Origin: an uncultured Desulfobacter sp. | GTDB lineage: Bacteria > Desulfobacterota > Desulfobacteria > Desulfobacterales > Desulfobacteraceae | Length of the DNA stretch: 64,000 bases | Assembly: GCF_963666675.1 (NCBI RefSeq) | Contig: NZ_OY762929.1 | Span: forward strand, 930,001-994,000 | Direction: 5' to 3' | In this document: positions 15,321 to 24,464 of the stretch, piece after piece | Position numbering within the stretch: position 1 is the first letter of the stretch | Layout: the number at the start of each line of letters is the position of its first letter | Notes under the pieces: generated by a model | Told to the model about the DNA's origin: nothing | The model's database searches: none | What the model saw: only the letters and a program-made list of their open reading frames with translations | Made by a program: the position numbers and the translations under genes

Positions 15321-16043
15321 TTAAAGTCTAAAGTTGTCTCCCAGGTAAATTCGTTTGGCTACTTTGCTCGAAATAATTTTTTCCGGCGGGCCTGATTCCA
15401 TCACCACACCCTGGCTCATGATGTACGCTGTATCGCATACACCCAATGTTTCCCTGACATTATGGTCGGATATCAAAACTCCGATACCTTTGTTCGTAAG
15501 CTGCCCTATGATCTGCTGGATGTCAATGACAGCCAGAGGATCAATGCCGGCAAAGGGTTCGTCCAGCAGGATAAATAACGGGTCTGTGGCAAGTACCCTT
15601 GAGATTTCCAGGCGGCGTCGCTCTCCACCGGACAGGGAGGCCGCCTTTTGGTCCGCCAGCGCCTGTATCCCAAGCTCTTCCATCAGGCTGTCGGCTTTCC
15701 GGTTGATCTCCATGGCGTCTTTGTCTATCACCTCCAGAATAGCCGTTATATTTTCCCTTACCGTCAGTTTTTTGAATATGGACGTCTCCTGGGGCAGATA
15801 ACCGATTCCTTTTCTGGCCCTTATGTACATTGGGTACCGGGTTATGTCCTCTCCGTCAAGATGTACTGTGCCTTTGTCCGGCCGGATCATGCCGACAGTC
15901 ATGTAAAAGGTCGTGGTCTTGCCGGCACCGTTGGGGCCTAAAAGACCAGTCACCCGGCCCTGTTCCACCGTCAGACTGACCTGATCCACAACGGTTTTAC
16001 CGCCGTAGGTCTTTACAAGCTTTTCCAGTTCCAGTCGGCTCAT
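15321..16043 (-). CDS. lptB: LPS export ABC transporter ATP-binding protein LptB
   Basis: A 240-residue cytoplasmic ATPase that powers LPS extraction through LptFG. It has Walker A GPNGAGKTT, signature LSGGERRR, Walker B LFILLDEPFAGIDP and the H-loop SDHNVRETL. The ATG at 16043 gives the normal MSRLELE... N-terminus 4 nt after lptA. A longer frame from 16088 would overlap lptA and is unlikely. It forms a unit with lptA and lptC. Confidence 0.96.
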   Translation of the reverse strand: MSRLELEKLVKTYGGKTVVDQVSLTVEQGRVTGLLGPNGAGKTTTFYMTVGMIRPDKGTVHLDGEDITRYPMYIRARKGIGYLPQETSIFKKLTVRENITAILEVIDKDAMEINRKADSLMEELGIQALADQKAASLSGGERRRLEISRVLATDPLFILLDEPFAGIDPLAVIDIQQIIGQLTNKGIGVLISDHNVRETLGVCDTAYIMSQGVVMESGPPEKIISSKVAKRIYLGDNFRL

Positions 16044-16047
16044 CGGC

Positions 16048-16608
16048 TCAAGGCTTACCCAAAGACCCGTCCTGGTCTTCGGCGTCAAAAAAGGCTTCTA
16101 CCCGGGTCTCTTCGTTGCTTTCCACAACCACCCTGTCCTGTGCTTTAAAAAGCGTTATTTTTTTACCGGTAATCCAGCTTTTGCCCGTAAGCAAACGGGC
16201 CTGGTCGCCGGTGAGGATGAGCGTCTGAGCTGCGGTGTCATAGTCGGCTTGATCCGAGAAGGCTTTGCGTTCCCCTTCGGTATATTCCACATTCCCCGTG
16301 GCAAGAATCCGTTTGACGTTGGACTGGCCCTCTTTTTTGGTCTCAGAGGAGTGGAAAAATACTTTGACCGAATCGGCAAACAGCACACTGTCGGCCCGAA
16401 CCGCTTTAACTTTTCCTGTGAATTCGACCATGGACTGGTCTTTGCTGGCAACCATTTTATCCGAAGTGATTTTCAGGTCGGACGGCGGCTGTTTTTCATC
16501 GGTTTCGTTCTGCTGGGCTGCAAAGGTTACGTGTGTGCAAAGAAACAGCAATGTCAGCAATAAAACTATGGGGAATTTATAGCAGGTCTGAATTTTGAGT
16601 GTTTTCAC
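16048..16608 (-). CDS. lptA: LPS periplasmic transport protein LptA
   Basis: A 186-residue exported OstA-domain protein. It has a signal peptide (about residues 1-30, LLLTLLFLCTHVTFA) followed by the beta-jellyroll LptA core from about residue 43, with VEFTGKVKA and ATGNVEYTEGERKAFSDQADYD typical of the family. LptA polymerises to bridge inner-membrane LptC and outer-membrane LptD. Its start lies inside the lptC 3' end (32-nt overlap), and it is followed by lptB. Confidence 0.9.
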   Translation of the reverse strand: MKTLKIQTCYKFPIVLLLTLLFLCTHVTFAAQQNETDEKQPPSDLKITSDKMVASKDQSMVEFTGKVKAVRADSVLFADSVKVFFHSSETKKEGQSNVKRILATGNVEYTEGERKAFSDQADYDTAAQTLILTGDQARLLTGKSWITGKKITLFKAQDRVVVESNEETRVEAFFDAEDQDGSLGKP

Positions 16609-17164
16609 TAAACTGTCCCTCTACATGTCCTTTTAGGATGATCAGATCCCGGTTTAGCAGGATCTCCATGTTGTCGGCTTCTATCACGGAGTCGCCATCA
16701 TCAACTGTAACCCTTGAATCGGAGCGTATTATATGTGGTTTTTTGGCATAATGCAATGTTTCACTTGTCAGACTGTAGCGCTGGTACCGGATGGTGACAT
16801 GCTTTGAAAAATTCATGTCATGGGTCTTGGTATCAAGTTCTCCATCGTCTGCTGTGAGATGGACCTGGGTATTTTCTTTTGTGTAGAAAATAATGTCCAC
16901 ATCTTTGAGCACGGCCTTGTTTTGGTCTTTGAGCAGGGTGGCGCTGGACGCTTTAAGCTTCCATTCGGTAATGCCGTTTTTTTTGGAAATCTGCTCAAGG
17001 GCGTTGAGTTTGAGCGCCGCCTTGTCATCCACCTCAATATTTTCAAGTTCAATGGGGGTGGTGAGCAGGTGGTTGATATAATAGTAGATTCCTAACCCGG
17101 CAATAATAATGCCTATGACCAGCATCAGGGGGAGTATCAGTTTCTTTTTGCCGACGCTGCTCAT
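16577..17164 (-). CDS. lptC: LPS export system protein LptC
   Basis: A 195-residue membrane-anchored periplasmic protein with one N-terminal membrane helix (LILPLMLVIGIIIAGLG) and an OstA-like beta-jellyroll that passes LPS to LptA. I chose the ATG at 17164 because it overlaps the kdsC stop as ATGA and gives a short N-terminus; the GTG/TTG-type reading from 17194 adds ten residues. It lies between kdsC and lptA, as in most proteobacteria. Confidence 0.92.
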   Translation of the reverse strand: MSSVGKKKLILPLMLVIGIIIAGLGIYYYINHLLTTPIELENIEVDDKAALKLNALEQISKKNGITEWKLKASSATLLKDQNKAVLKDVDIIFYTKENTQVHLTADDGELDTKTHDMNFSKHVTIRYQRYSLTSETLHYAKKPHIIRSDSRVTVDDGDSVIEADNMEILLNRDLIILKGHVEGQFSENTQNSDLL

Positions 17165-17676
17165 GATAGAAACCGTGAAATGGACTTTTCCCAAAGGCCT
17201 TTGGCTTTGAGGATGGCTTCACAGGCCTGGCGCACCGCGCCTTTGCCGCCGGGCAGGTCTGTAATCATATCAGCCCGGGACTTTACTTCAGCCGGGGCAT
17301 CGGCCACGGTCAGGGCAAAACCGGCCCGGGTCATGGCGGGCAGGTCTATCAGGTCATCTCCCATGAACGCCATCTGTGTTGTGCTGATTTGGGTGCTCGC
17401 AGATATGTCCGACAACGCCTTGGCCTTGTCATGGATGCCGTCAAACACCAGGGTGATGCCTAAATTTTCACACCGGTGGCGCAACGCACCTGAAACCCTT
17501 GCCGTAACAATACCGACATGAATGCCTGCATCCATAAGCAGGCGAATACCGAGGCCGTCTTTGGCGTTAAAGCTTTTGATCTGTTCGCCGGTGTCCGTAT
17601 AGGTGATGCTGCCGTCGGTGAGCACCCCGTCCACATCCAACAGCAGCATTTGGATCTCCGCCAATTGTGTTGTCAT
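17161..17676 (-). CDS. kdsC: 3-deoxy-D-manno-octulosonate 8-phosphate phosphatase
   Basis: A 171-residue C0-type HAD phosphatase that removes phosphate from KDO-8-phosphate. The nucleophile motif is LLLDVDGVLTDG, and the acidic motif is MGDDLIDLPAM. The length is normal for capless KdsC. The ATG at 17676 overlaps the kdsA stop (ATGA); the longer frame from 17766 would run deep into kdsA. Confidence 0.95.
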   Translation of the reverse strand: MTTQLAEIQMLLLDVDGVLTDGSITYTDTGEQIKSFNAKDGLGIRLLMDAGIHVGIVTARVSGALRHRCENLGITLVFDGIHDKAKALSDISASTQISTTQMAFMGDDLIDLPAMTRAGFALTVADAPAEVKSRADMITDLPGGKGAVRQACEAILKAKGLWEKSISRFLS

Positions 17677-18494
17677 AGGGATTGTCCCGCAGCTTTTCTG
17701 ATATTCACCAATTGGGTCAAAAGATCTTTCATCTGGTCCAAAGGCATGGAGTTTGGTCCGTCGCATAGGGCGTTGTCGGGGTCCGGGTGGGTCTCCATGA
17801 ACAGGCCGTGGGCACCGCAGACCACGGCAGCCTTGGCGAGGGGGGGCACAAATTGTCGCTCCCCTGCCGATGCAGTGCCGCTGCCCCCGGGAAGTTGGAC
17901 GCTGTGGGTGGCGTCAAAAATTACGGGCATGCCCAATTCGCGTAAGATATGTATGGATCTGAAATCCACCACAAGGTTGTTGTACCCAAAGGATGTGCCG
18001 CGTTCCGTAATGGCAATGTCCCGGTTTCCTGTGGATTTGGCCTTTTCAACAATATTTTTGCAGTCGGCCGGTGCAAGAAATTGTCCTTTTTTGATGTTCA
18101 CGGGTTTGCCGGTTGCACAGGCGGCTAAAATCAGGTCTGTCTGGCGGCATAAAAATGCCGGAATTTGAATCACATCAAGTATTTTGCCTGCCGCTTCGGC
18201 CTGGTCCGGCAGGTGAATGTCGGAGATCACAGGGATATTCAGCTGGGTTTTAATTTGCTTTAAAATATCAAGGCCGCGTTCGGGACCGGGTCCCCTGAAT
18301 GACTGGATGGATGTGCGGTTGGCCTTGTCATAGGAGGCTTTAAAGATATACGGTATCCCTAAATCACTTGTGACCTGTTTCAGGTGTTTTGCGATGGCAA
18401 GGCTTGTTCCTAAGTCTTCGATCACACAGGGGCCGGCAATGAGAAAAAATTTGTTTGGGTCGTTTTGGGTCAGGTCAAAAAAAAAGTTTGTCAT
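17673..18494 (-). CDS. kdsA: 3-deoxy-8-phosphooctulonate synthase
   Basis: A 273-residue TIM-barrel aldolase that condenses phosphoenolpyruvate with arabinose-5-phosphate to make KDO-8-phosphate. Family motifs are IAGPCVIE, KASYDKANRTS, ERGTSFGYNNLVVD and FDATHSVQLPGG. It heads the kdsA-kdsC-lptC-lptA-lptB-rpoN-hpf-ptsN-rapZ run. The 173 nt to the divergent peptidase gene must hold the promoters of both; I did not find a convincing consensus there. Confidence 0.97.
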   Translation of the reverse strand: MTNFFFDLTQNDPNKFFLIAGPCVIEDLGTSLAIAKHLKQVTSDLGIPYIFKASYDKANRTSIQSFRGPGPERGLDILKQIKTQLNIPVISDIHLPDQAEAAGKILDVIQIPAFLCRQTDLILAACATGKPVNIKKGQFLAPADCKNIVEKAKSTGNRDIAITERGTSFGYNNLVVDFRSIHILRELGMPVIFDATHSVQLPGGSGTASAGERQFVPPLAKAAVVCGAHGLFMETHPDPDNALCDGPNSMPLDQMKDLLTQLVNIRKAAGQSL

Positions 18495-18667
18495 GGGGTA
18501 TATCCTTAAAACGGGAAAAAAGATGATATCTTTAATTATTATTCGTCCGGGTAAATGTCAAGATGGATCAGTGCCGGGGAAAATTCCTTGATAAGAAAGG
18601 CGTTTGCTGGTATCTTTAGTTGGTTTTTATTGTGACCGCATAACTTCTTGAAAAACAAGGTTGTTTG

Positions 18668-20047
18668 ATGAAGAAAACGCTGTTTCTGATTATATTTCTG
18701 GCTATTGTTGTGCCTGTAGGCTGGGTTCTGTTTTGCAAATACGAGGGGGATATCCCCAATGCGGAGATCAGCCTGCCTTCCCCGTATTTGAAACAATCTT
18801 ATGAAATCAACATGACTGCAACGGATAAAGGTGCAGGGTTAAAGCATGTCACCGTTTCCCTGGTGCAAAAGGATAATGAACAAATTCTGCTGGATAAATC
18901 CTATCAGTCCTCTTCCATTCTCTCTTTGTTCAGTGACAACATCGTCCTGTCGGATACCTTTGTTATTCCCGTTGAAATGCGTAAATACGGGATGAGCGAC
19001 GGCCAGGCCGTTATCCGGACCGTGGTGACGGATTATGCCTGGCGTAAATGGACCAAAGGCAACCGCTTTGAGAAAGAGCAGCAGGTGATCATTGACACGG
19101 TGCCGCCCCGGCTCCAGGTTTTGACCTCCCAGCATAATGTCTCCAAAGGCGGTGTGGGCCTTGTCATCTATAAGCTCGACGAAGAGAACATCCAAAGCGG
19201 TGTCAGGGTCGGGGATAATTTCTTCCCTGGATATTCCGGGGTTTTTAATGATCCCATGGTGGTCACCGCATTGTTTGCCCTGGATTATACCCAGGGACCG
19301 GATACCCGCATGGTTGTCGAAGCCAGGGATGCGGCAGGCAATGAAACCAAGCGCGGATTTTATCATTATATTAAGGATAGAACGTTCAGGTCCGATACCC
19401 TGCGCATCTCAGACGGTTTTCTGGAATTCAAAATGCATGACTTCGACCTGGGCCCCAAAGAAGCCCAGTTCCTGACGGAACCCAATCCCTTGCTGGCCAA
19501 ATTTTTATATATTAACGAAACCCTTCGTCAGCAGAATGTGGAAACCGTCTCTGCCGTGCCTTCGGATACCCGGGCCGAGTTGATGTGGGAAGGGCGTTTC
19601 AGCCGCCTGCCCGGTGCCGCCAACCGGGCGCAGTTTGCCGATAAGCGTACATATAAATATAATGGGAAAGTGATCAGTCACTCCACCCATCTAGGCATTG
19701 ATCTGGCCTCCACATCCAATGCACCGGTGGGCGCGGCCAATAACGGCCGGGTGATCATGGCGGAAAATATCGGCATTTTCGGCAATGTCATTGTTATTGA
19801 CCACGGACTTGGCCTTGCCAGCCTGTATGCCCATTTAAGCCAGATGAACGTGGCCAAAGGCGATATGGTTAAAAAGAATGATATCATCGGTCGAACAGGT
19901 CTAACGGGCCTTGCCGGCGGAGACCACCTGCATTTCGGCATGATGCTTCACAATATATGCGTCAACCCCGTGGAGTGGTGGGATGCCGCCTGGATTAAAA
20001 ATAATATCACTTCAAAAATTGAGTCTGTTAAAAAACAGATACAGTAA
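18668..20047 (+). CDS. Membrane-anchored M23 (LytM) metallopeptidase
   Basis: A 459-residue envelope protein. An N-terminal membrane segment (about residues 4-22) is followed by a large uncharacterised periplasmic region (about 30-330). A C-terminal LytM/M23 domain has HLGIDLAS (His and Asp zinc ligands) and GDHLHFG (third ligand and catalytic His), so the zinc site looks complete. Such proteins cut peptidoglycan cross-links or activate amidases. The ATG at 18668 follows an AAGG element; a TTG one codon earlier is possible. It is divergent from kdsA. Confidence 0.92.
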   Translation: MKKTLFLIIFLAIVVPVGWVLFCKYEGDIPNAEISLPSPYLKQSYEINMTATDKGAGLKHVTVSLVQKDNEQILLDKSYQSSSILSLFSDNIVLSDTFVIPVEMRKYGMSDGQAVIRTVVTDYAWRKWTKGNRFEKEQQVIIDTVPPRLQVLTSQHNVSKGGVGLVIYKLDEENIQSGVRVGDNFFPGYSGVFNDPMVVTALFALDYTQGPDTRMVVEARDAAGNETKRGFYHYIKDRTFRSDTLRISDGFLEFKMHDFDLGPKEAQFLTEPNPLLAKFLYINETLRQQNVETVSAVPSDTRAELMWEGRFSRLPGAANRAQFADKRTYKYNGKVISHSTHLGIDLASTSNAPVGAANNGRVIMAENIGIFGNVIVIDHGLGLASLYAHLSQMNVAKGDMVKKNDIIGRTGLTGLAGGDHLHFGMMLHNICVNPVEWWDAAWIKNNITSKIESVKKQIQ

Positions 20048-20106
20048 CGTTCAGCGTGCACGAGACTTTTATAAACTTTTTTTGAAAAATCAGGACAATT
20101 CAAATC

Positions 20107-21270
20107 ATGAGCACCTATAAGGTGAATAAGACCTACGAAGAGATAAACGCCAAGATTGCGGCCGGAGAGGCCGTTGTCGTGACGGCGGAAGAGATTATTG
20201 ATATTGCGGATAAAGAAGGTGTTGTGGCAGCGGCCCGCAAAGTGGATGTGGTTACCACCGGCACCTTTGCGCCCATGTGTTCATCCGGGGCGTTTATCAA
20301 TATCGGCCAGTCCAAACCTGTGATCCGTACGACCAAAACCTGGTTCAATAATGTAGAGGCGTATTCCTCCATTGCCGCAGTGGATTGCTATATCGGGGCC
20401 ACGGCGGTTGCCGAAGATGATCCCTTGAACAAATATCATCCGGGAGAGTTTAATTATGGCGGCGGCCATGTTATCCAGGATCTTGTGGCCGGCAAAAAAG
20501 TTCATTTGAAGGCAGAAAGCTATGGTACCGATTGTTATCCCAATCTTGCCATCGAGAAAAGCGTCACCCTAAATGATCTGCCCAATGCCATGCTGGTGAA
20601 TCCAAGAAACGCATATCAGAATTATAATTGCGCCATCAACCGGGCGGATAAGACAAAGTACACCTACATGGGGACCTTGAAACCCAATATGAGGAATGCC
20701 AACTATTCCACGTCCGGCTGTTTGAGCCCTTTGTTTAATGATCCTTACTTGAAGACCATCGGGTTGGGTACACGGATTTTTCTGGGCGGTGCCCAGGGGT
20801 ATGTTACCTGGACCGGCACCCAGCATAAAAAAGATGTGGACCGAGGACTTAACGGTGTGCCTTTAAGCGGTGCCGGAACATTGTGCGTGATGGGAGATCT
20901 TAAGCAGATGTCGCCTGAGTGGCTGGTGGGCCAGAGTATCCGCGGCTATGGGGTGTCATTGTCCGTGGGCCTTGGTATCCCCATTCCCATTTTAAATGAA
21001 GAGATTCTCAAATTTACGTCCGTGTCCGACGAAGAGATTTTCACCCAGATCATAGACTACGGACATGACTATCCTACCGGGAACACAAAGTCCTATGGCC
21101 AGGTCAGTTACGCCGAGCTTAAAAGCGGGACCATAAAAATTAAGGGAGAGGAAGTGCCCACAGTGCCTTTGTCCAGTATGGTCAAGGCAAGAAAGATTGC
21201 CGATATTTTGAAAAGTGAAATCCAGAAATCCAGATTTTTTATCGGGGTTCCCCAGCAGTTGTTTTGTTAA
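20107..21270 (+). CDS. COG1900/DUF39 homocysteine biosynthesis protein
   Basis: A 387-residue member of the DUF39 family, found mainly in methanogens and sulfate reducers. Genetic work there links it to a homocysteine route in which sulfur is transferred to aspartate semialdehyde. Conserved segments seen are TTGTFAPMCSSGAFIN, TWFNNVEAYSSIAAVDCYIGA and GGAQGYVTWTGTQH, with several conserved cysteines. In many genomes a NIL/4Fe-4S partner is adjacent; none is here. A hairpin follows the gene. Confidence 0.88.
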   Translation: MSTYKVNKTYEEINAKIAAGEAVVVTAEEIIDIADKEGVVAAARKVDVVTTGTFAPMCSSGAFINIGQSKPVIRTTKTWFNNVEAYSSIAAVDCYIGATAVAEDDPLNKYHPGEFNYGGGHVIQDLVAGKKVHLKAESYGTDCYPNLAIEKSVTLNDLPNAMLVNPRNAYQNYNCAINRADKTKYTYMGTLKPNMRNANYSTSGCLSPLFNDPYLKTIGLGTRIFLGGAQGYVTWTGTQHKKDVDRGLNGVPLSGAGTLCVMGDLKQMSPEWLVGQSIRGYGVSLSVGLGIPIPILNEEILKFTSVSDEEIFTQIIDYGHDYPTGNTKSYGQVSYAELKSGTIKIKGEEVPTVPLSSMVKARKIADILKSEIQKSRFFIGVPQQLFC

Positions 21271-21315
21271 ACGGTGGGGGAAACTAAGATTATACCTGCC
21301 TTTCTACAATAAAAA

Positions 21316-21337
21316 GAAGAGCGCCCAGGCGCTCTTC
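21316..21337. terminator. Hairpin between the DUF39 gene and lepB
   Basis: GAAGAGCGCC (21316-21325) and GGCGCTCTTC (21328-21337) form a perfect 10-bp stem. The T-run is on the minus-strand side (AAAAA before the stem on plus), and only AATCAAATA follows on plus, so plus-strand termination would be inefficient. It may act as a bidirectional or partial terminator before lepB. Confidence 0.6.
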
Positions 21338-21370
21338 AATCAAATATAATTTACAAAAAGAAGCAATAAA

Positions 21371-21991
21371 ATGAGTCAAAAAAAGAAAAGCGCCTGGCGG
21401 GAGAATATCGAAGCGATTCTCATAGCCGTTCTCATTGCTCTGTTTATCCGGACCTTTATCATACAGGCCTTTAAAATTCCTTCGGGTTCCATGCTTGAAA
21501 CGCTCCAGATCGGGGACCAGATCCTTGTTAATAAATTTATTTACGGAGTGAAAATTCCGTTTACCGACGGGAAAACCCTGATTCCGGTAAAAAATCCTGA
21601 ACGCGATGATATTGTGGTGTTCAAATATCCGGAAGATCCGTCCAAGGACTATATCAAACGGGTCATTGCCGTTGCCGGCGACACCCTGGAAATCGTGAAT
21701 AAAAAATTGTATGTCAACGACAAACTTGTCACGGATCAGCCCTGGGCCCAGTATAAAGATCCCCGGATTCTGCCGGGTCAGATCACCACCCGGGACAATT
21801 TAAGAAAAATTACCGTACCCGCCAATAAACTTTTTGTCATGGGGGACAACCGGGACAACAGTCATGATTCGAGATTCTGGGGTTTTGTTGATCTAAGTGA
21901 AGTGCGGGGCGAAGCTATTATTATTTACTGGTCCTGGGATAAGGCGCATTTCAGCGTTCGTTTTAACCGGATCGGTACCTTGCTGTTTTAA
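21371..21991 (+). CDS. lepB: Signal peptidase I
   Basis: A 206-residue type I leader peptidase. One N-terminal membrane segment (about residues 11-30) leads into the nucleophile serine motif PSGSMLETL. The general-base lysine is in DYIKRVIAVAGD, and the C-terminal box is MGDNRDNSHDSRFWGF. It cleaves Sec/Tat signal peptides at the outer face of the inner membrane. It is 12 nt upstream of pyrB and probably cotranscribed. Confidence 0.97.
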   Translation: MSQKKKSAWRENIEAILIAVLIALFIRTFIIQAFKIPSGSMLETLQIGDQILVNKFIYGVKIPFTDGKTLIPVKNPERDDIVVFKYPEDPSKDYIKRVIAVAGDTLEIVNKKLYVNDKLVTDQPWAQYKDPRILPGQITTRDNLRKITVPANKLFVMGDNRDNSHDSRFWGFVDLSEVRGEAIIIYWSWDKAHFSVRFNRIGTLLF

Positions 21992-22003
21992 GGAATTATA
22001 CAA

Positions 22004-22942
22004 ATGCGGTTTGAAAAAAAAGATATTCTGGATATAGGTTCCCTTAGCCGGGAGGAGATCTCGTATATCCTGGACACTGCCCGGGGAATGAAGGAGATCT
22101 CCCAGCGGGCCGTTAAAAAAGTGCCCACCCTTCGGGGCAAAACCATTGTGCTTTTCTTCCAGGAACCGTCAACACGGACCAAGATGTCCTTTGAACTGGC
22201 CGGCAAGCGGTTGTCCGCAGACACGGTGGCCATCTCTAAATCGTCCTCCAGCATTGTCAAGGGGGAAACGTTAAGGGATACGGTCCGGACCCTTGAATCC
22301 ATGAAGCCTGATATTATCGTGATGCGGCATTCATCGTCGGGTGCGGCAAGTCAGGTGGCCAAATGGGTTAAATGCTCGGTGATCAACGCAGGCGACGGTA
22401 CCCATGCCCATCCTTCCCAGGCCCTTTTGGATATGATGACCATCCAGGAAGAAAAGGGCGGTTTTGAGGGGCTGAAGGTTTCCATTGTGGGCGATATTTC
22501 CCATTCCAGGGTAGCCCGGTCCAATATTATCGGTTTATCGAGGATGGGGGCAACGGTGACCATCTGCGCGCCCGGGACCATGATCCCCGTGGGTGTTGAG
22601 CAGATGGGCTGCACCGTGGCCCGGGATATGGATGCGTGTGTGACGGATTCGGACGTGATCATGATGCTACGTATTCAAAAGGAGCGCCAGGGCAGCCTGC
22701 TTTTTCCAAGTGAGCGGGAGTATGCCTCGCTTTACGGGTTGAATCAGAGGCGTCTGGATTTGGCGGCAAAGGATGCCCTGATCATGCACCCGGGGCCGTT
22801 GAACCGCGGTGTTGAAATTTCAACTCTGGTGGCCGATGGTGAGCAATCCGTTATTTTGGATCAGGTGACCAATGGGGTGGCCCTGCGTATGGCTCTTTTT
22901 TATCTGGTGTCGGGAGGCAGCAAAAATGCAGATTCAAATTAA
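22004..22942 (+). CDS. pyrB: Aspartate carbamoyltransferase catalytic subunit
   Basis: A 312-residue ATCase catalytic chain, committing carbamoyl phosphate to pyrimidines. The carbamoyl-phosphate motif is FQEPSTRTKMSF, HPSQALLDMMT is intact, and the C-terminal HPGPLNRGVEI is present. An AAGGA ribosome site precedes the ATG. It overlaps pyrC by 17 nt. No regulatory chain pyrI is adjacent, so the enzyme is likely of the pyrB-pyrC associated class. Confidence 0.97.
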   Translation: MRFEKKDILDIGSLSREEISYILDTARGMKEISQRAVKKVPTLRGKTIVLFFQEPSTRTKMSFELAGKRLSADTVAISKSSSSIVKGETLRDTVRTLESMKPDIIVMRHSSSGAASQVAKWVKCSVINAGDGTHAHPSQALLDMMTIQEEKGGFEGLKVSIVGDISHSRVARSNIIGLSRMGATVTICAPGTMIPVGVEQMGCTVARDMDACVTDSDVIMMLRIQKERQGSLLFPSEREYASLYGLNQRRLDLAAKDALIMHPGPLNRGVEISTLVADGEQSVILDQVTNGVALRMALFYLVSGGSKNADSN

Positions 22943-24224
22943 AAACGTCCGGGTGATTGACCCCGGTAACATCGACGGCATAAAAGATATCAGCATCAAG
23001 GACGGTGTATTTGAGGCGGTGTCGGAACCGGGGCAGTTGCCCGAAGTTACCGATGATTCCGGCGAGGTTAAAGTCATTGATGGTCAGGGACTGATCGCCG
23101 TACCAGGACTCATTGACGTGCATGTCCATTTGCGCGAGCCCGGCCAGGAATATAAAGAAACCATCGAAACCGGGGCAAAGGCCGCCGCTGCCGGAGGTAT
23201 CACTGCGGTCTGCTCCATGCCCAATACCAAACCTGTGAATGACAATGCCCAGGTGACCGCCTTCATACTCACCCAGGCAGGAAAGGCAAAAGCCTCCAGG
23301 GTGTATCCGGTGGGAGCTATTTCCACAAATCTTGAGGGCCAAAAACTTAACGACATTGCAGATATGAAAAAAGCAGGGATCCGGGCCGTGACCGATGACG
23401 GCATGCCGGTTACCGATTCCCAGCTCATGAGGCGGACCCTGGAGTACTGCAAGTCTTTGGACCTCCCTGTGTTCGTCCATGCTGAAGATAAGCGGCTTGC
23501 CGATGGCGGCTCCATGAACGAGGGCCTTCCGGCCACGGTGATGGGGATCAAAGGCATTCCCAATGCGGCCGAGTCCGTCATGGTGATGCGCGATATCGCC
23601 CTGGCTGAACTGACGGGCGCCCGGGTGCATTTCTGCCACATGAGTACGGCCCAGTCCATCGAAGCCATCCGCCGGGCCAAAGCAAAAGGCGTGCCCGTTA
23701 CCTGTGAAACCGCCCCCCATTATTTCACCCTCACGGATGCCGATATTCCGCCCTATGACACCAATTTCAAGATGAATCCGCCCCTGCGCAGTGAAGCGGA
23801 CAGGAAAGCCATTATTGAGGGACTGATCGACGGCACCATTGACATGATTGCCACGGACCATGCCCCCCATGCCGAGGATGAAAAACAGGTGGAATTTGAC
23901 CAGGCCGCATTCGGTATTATCGGGCTTGAAACGTCGTTGCCTCTAAGCCTGGACCTTGTGGCCCAGGGCCATTTGACCCTGGCCCAGCTGGTGGAAAAAA
24001 CGGCCAAAGCCCCGGCAAATCTCATAGGGATCAACAACGATATTGCACCGGGCAACCCCGCAGACCTTACCCTCATTGATATGGATGCCCGCTGGACCGT
24101 GGACCCAAATACCTTTGTCTCCAAAGGACGCAACACGCCCTTTGCCGGTCGTCAACTAACGGGTGCAGCCGCTTTGACCATTGTCGACGGCCGGATTGTT
24201 TACACCCGGGCTTCAATGTCATAA
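22926..24224 (+). CDS. pyrC: Dihydroorotase
   Basis: A 432-residue class I dihydroorotase that cyclises carbamoyl aspartate. The binuclear zinc site is visible: DVHVHLREPG (HxH), HAEDK, and IATDHAPH with the catalytic Asp. Of the possible starts, the ATG at 22926 gives the normal MQIQIKNVRVIDP N-terminus; the longer frame from 22872 lies wholly inside pyrB. The overlap suggests coupled translation and a PyrB-PyrC complex (known for this class; inference here). Confidence 0.96.
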   Translation: MQIQIKNVRVIDPGNIDGIKDISIKDGVFEAVSEPGQLPEVTDDSGEVKVIDGQGLIAVPGLIDVHVHLREPGQEYKETIETGAKAAAAGGITAVCSMPNTKPVNDNAQVTAFILTQAGKAKASRVYPVGAISTNLEGQKLNDIADMKKAGIRAVTDDGMPVTDSQLMRRTLEYCKSLDLPVFVHAEDKRLADGGSMNEGLPATVMGIKGIPNAAESVMVMRDIALAELTGARVHFCHMSTAQSIEAIRRAKAKGVPVTCETAPHYFTLTDADIPPYDTNFKMNPPLRSEADRKAIIEGLIDGTIDMIATDHAPHAEDEKQVEFDQAAFGIIGLETSLPLSLDLVAQGHLTLAQLVEKTAKAPANLIGINNDIAPGNPADLTLIDMDARWTVDPNTFVSKGRNTPFAGRQLTGAAALTIVDGRIVYTRASMS

Positions 24225-24250
24225 AGCCCATGATCAAAATAGCTGAACCT

Positions 24251-24285
24251 GGGAGCGCAGGCGTCTCGCCTGCATTCCCCCTCCC
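24251..24285. repeat. REP-like palindromic element after pyrC
   Basis: GCAGGCG (24257-24263), TCT, CGCCTGC (24267-24273) form a perfect stem flanked by GGGA (24251) and CCCTCCC, giving an outer complement. The sequence resembles short dispersed palindromes seen between genes of many bacteria, though only one copy is in the window. It may also serve as the pyrC terminator. The rest of 24225-24464 shows no gene. Confidence 0.45.
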
Positions 24286-24464
24286 GGATATATCAAACAG
24301 GCTAGTTACCTAAAATCGTGTCCTATGCATTGAATATTTATTTTGCCATCAAGATCACGAAGAGTATATATTAAAAAAATAATTTTACATTCACCTCATA
24401 GTCTTACTGCAAAATGCATTCTAATTTTATGATATTGGTTAGAAATTAACCAGGGATAGAACCT

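Noticed and set aside
18539..18796. 85-codon minus-strand frame
   Set aside because: It overlaps the start and signal anchor of the M23 peptidase, and has no supporting signal.
22851..23870. A 339-codon minus-strand frame
   Set aside because: It is antisense to pyrC; the plus-strand dihydroorotase motifs are decisive.
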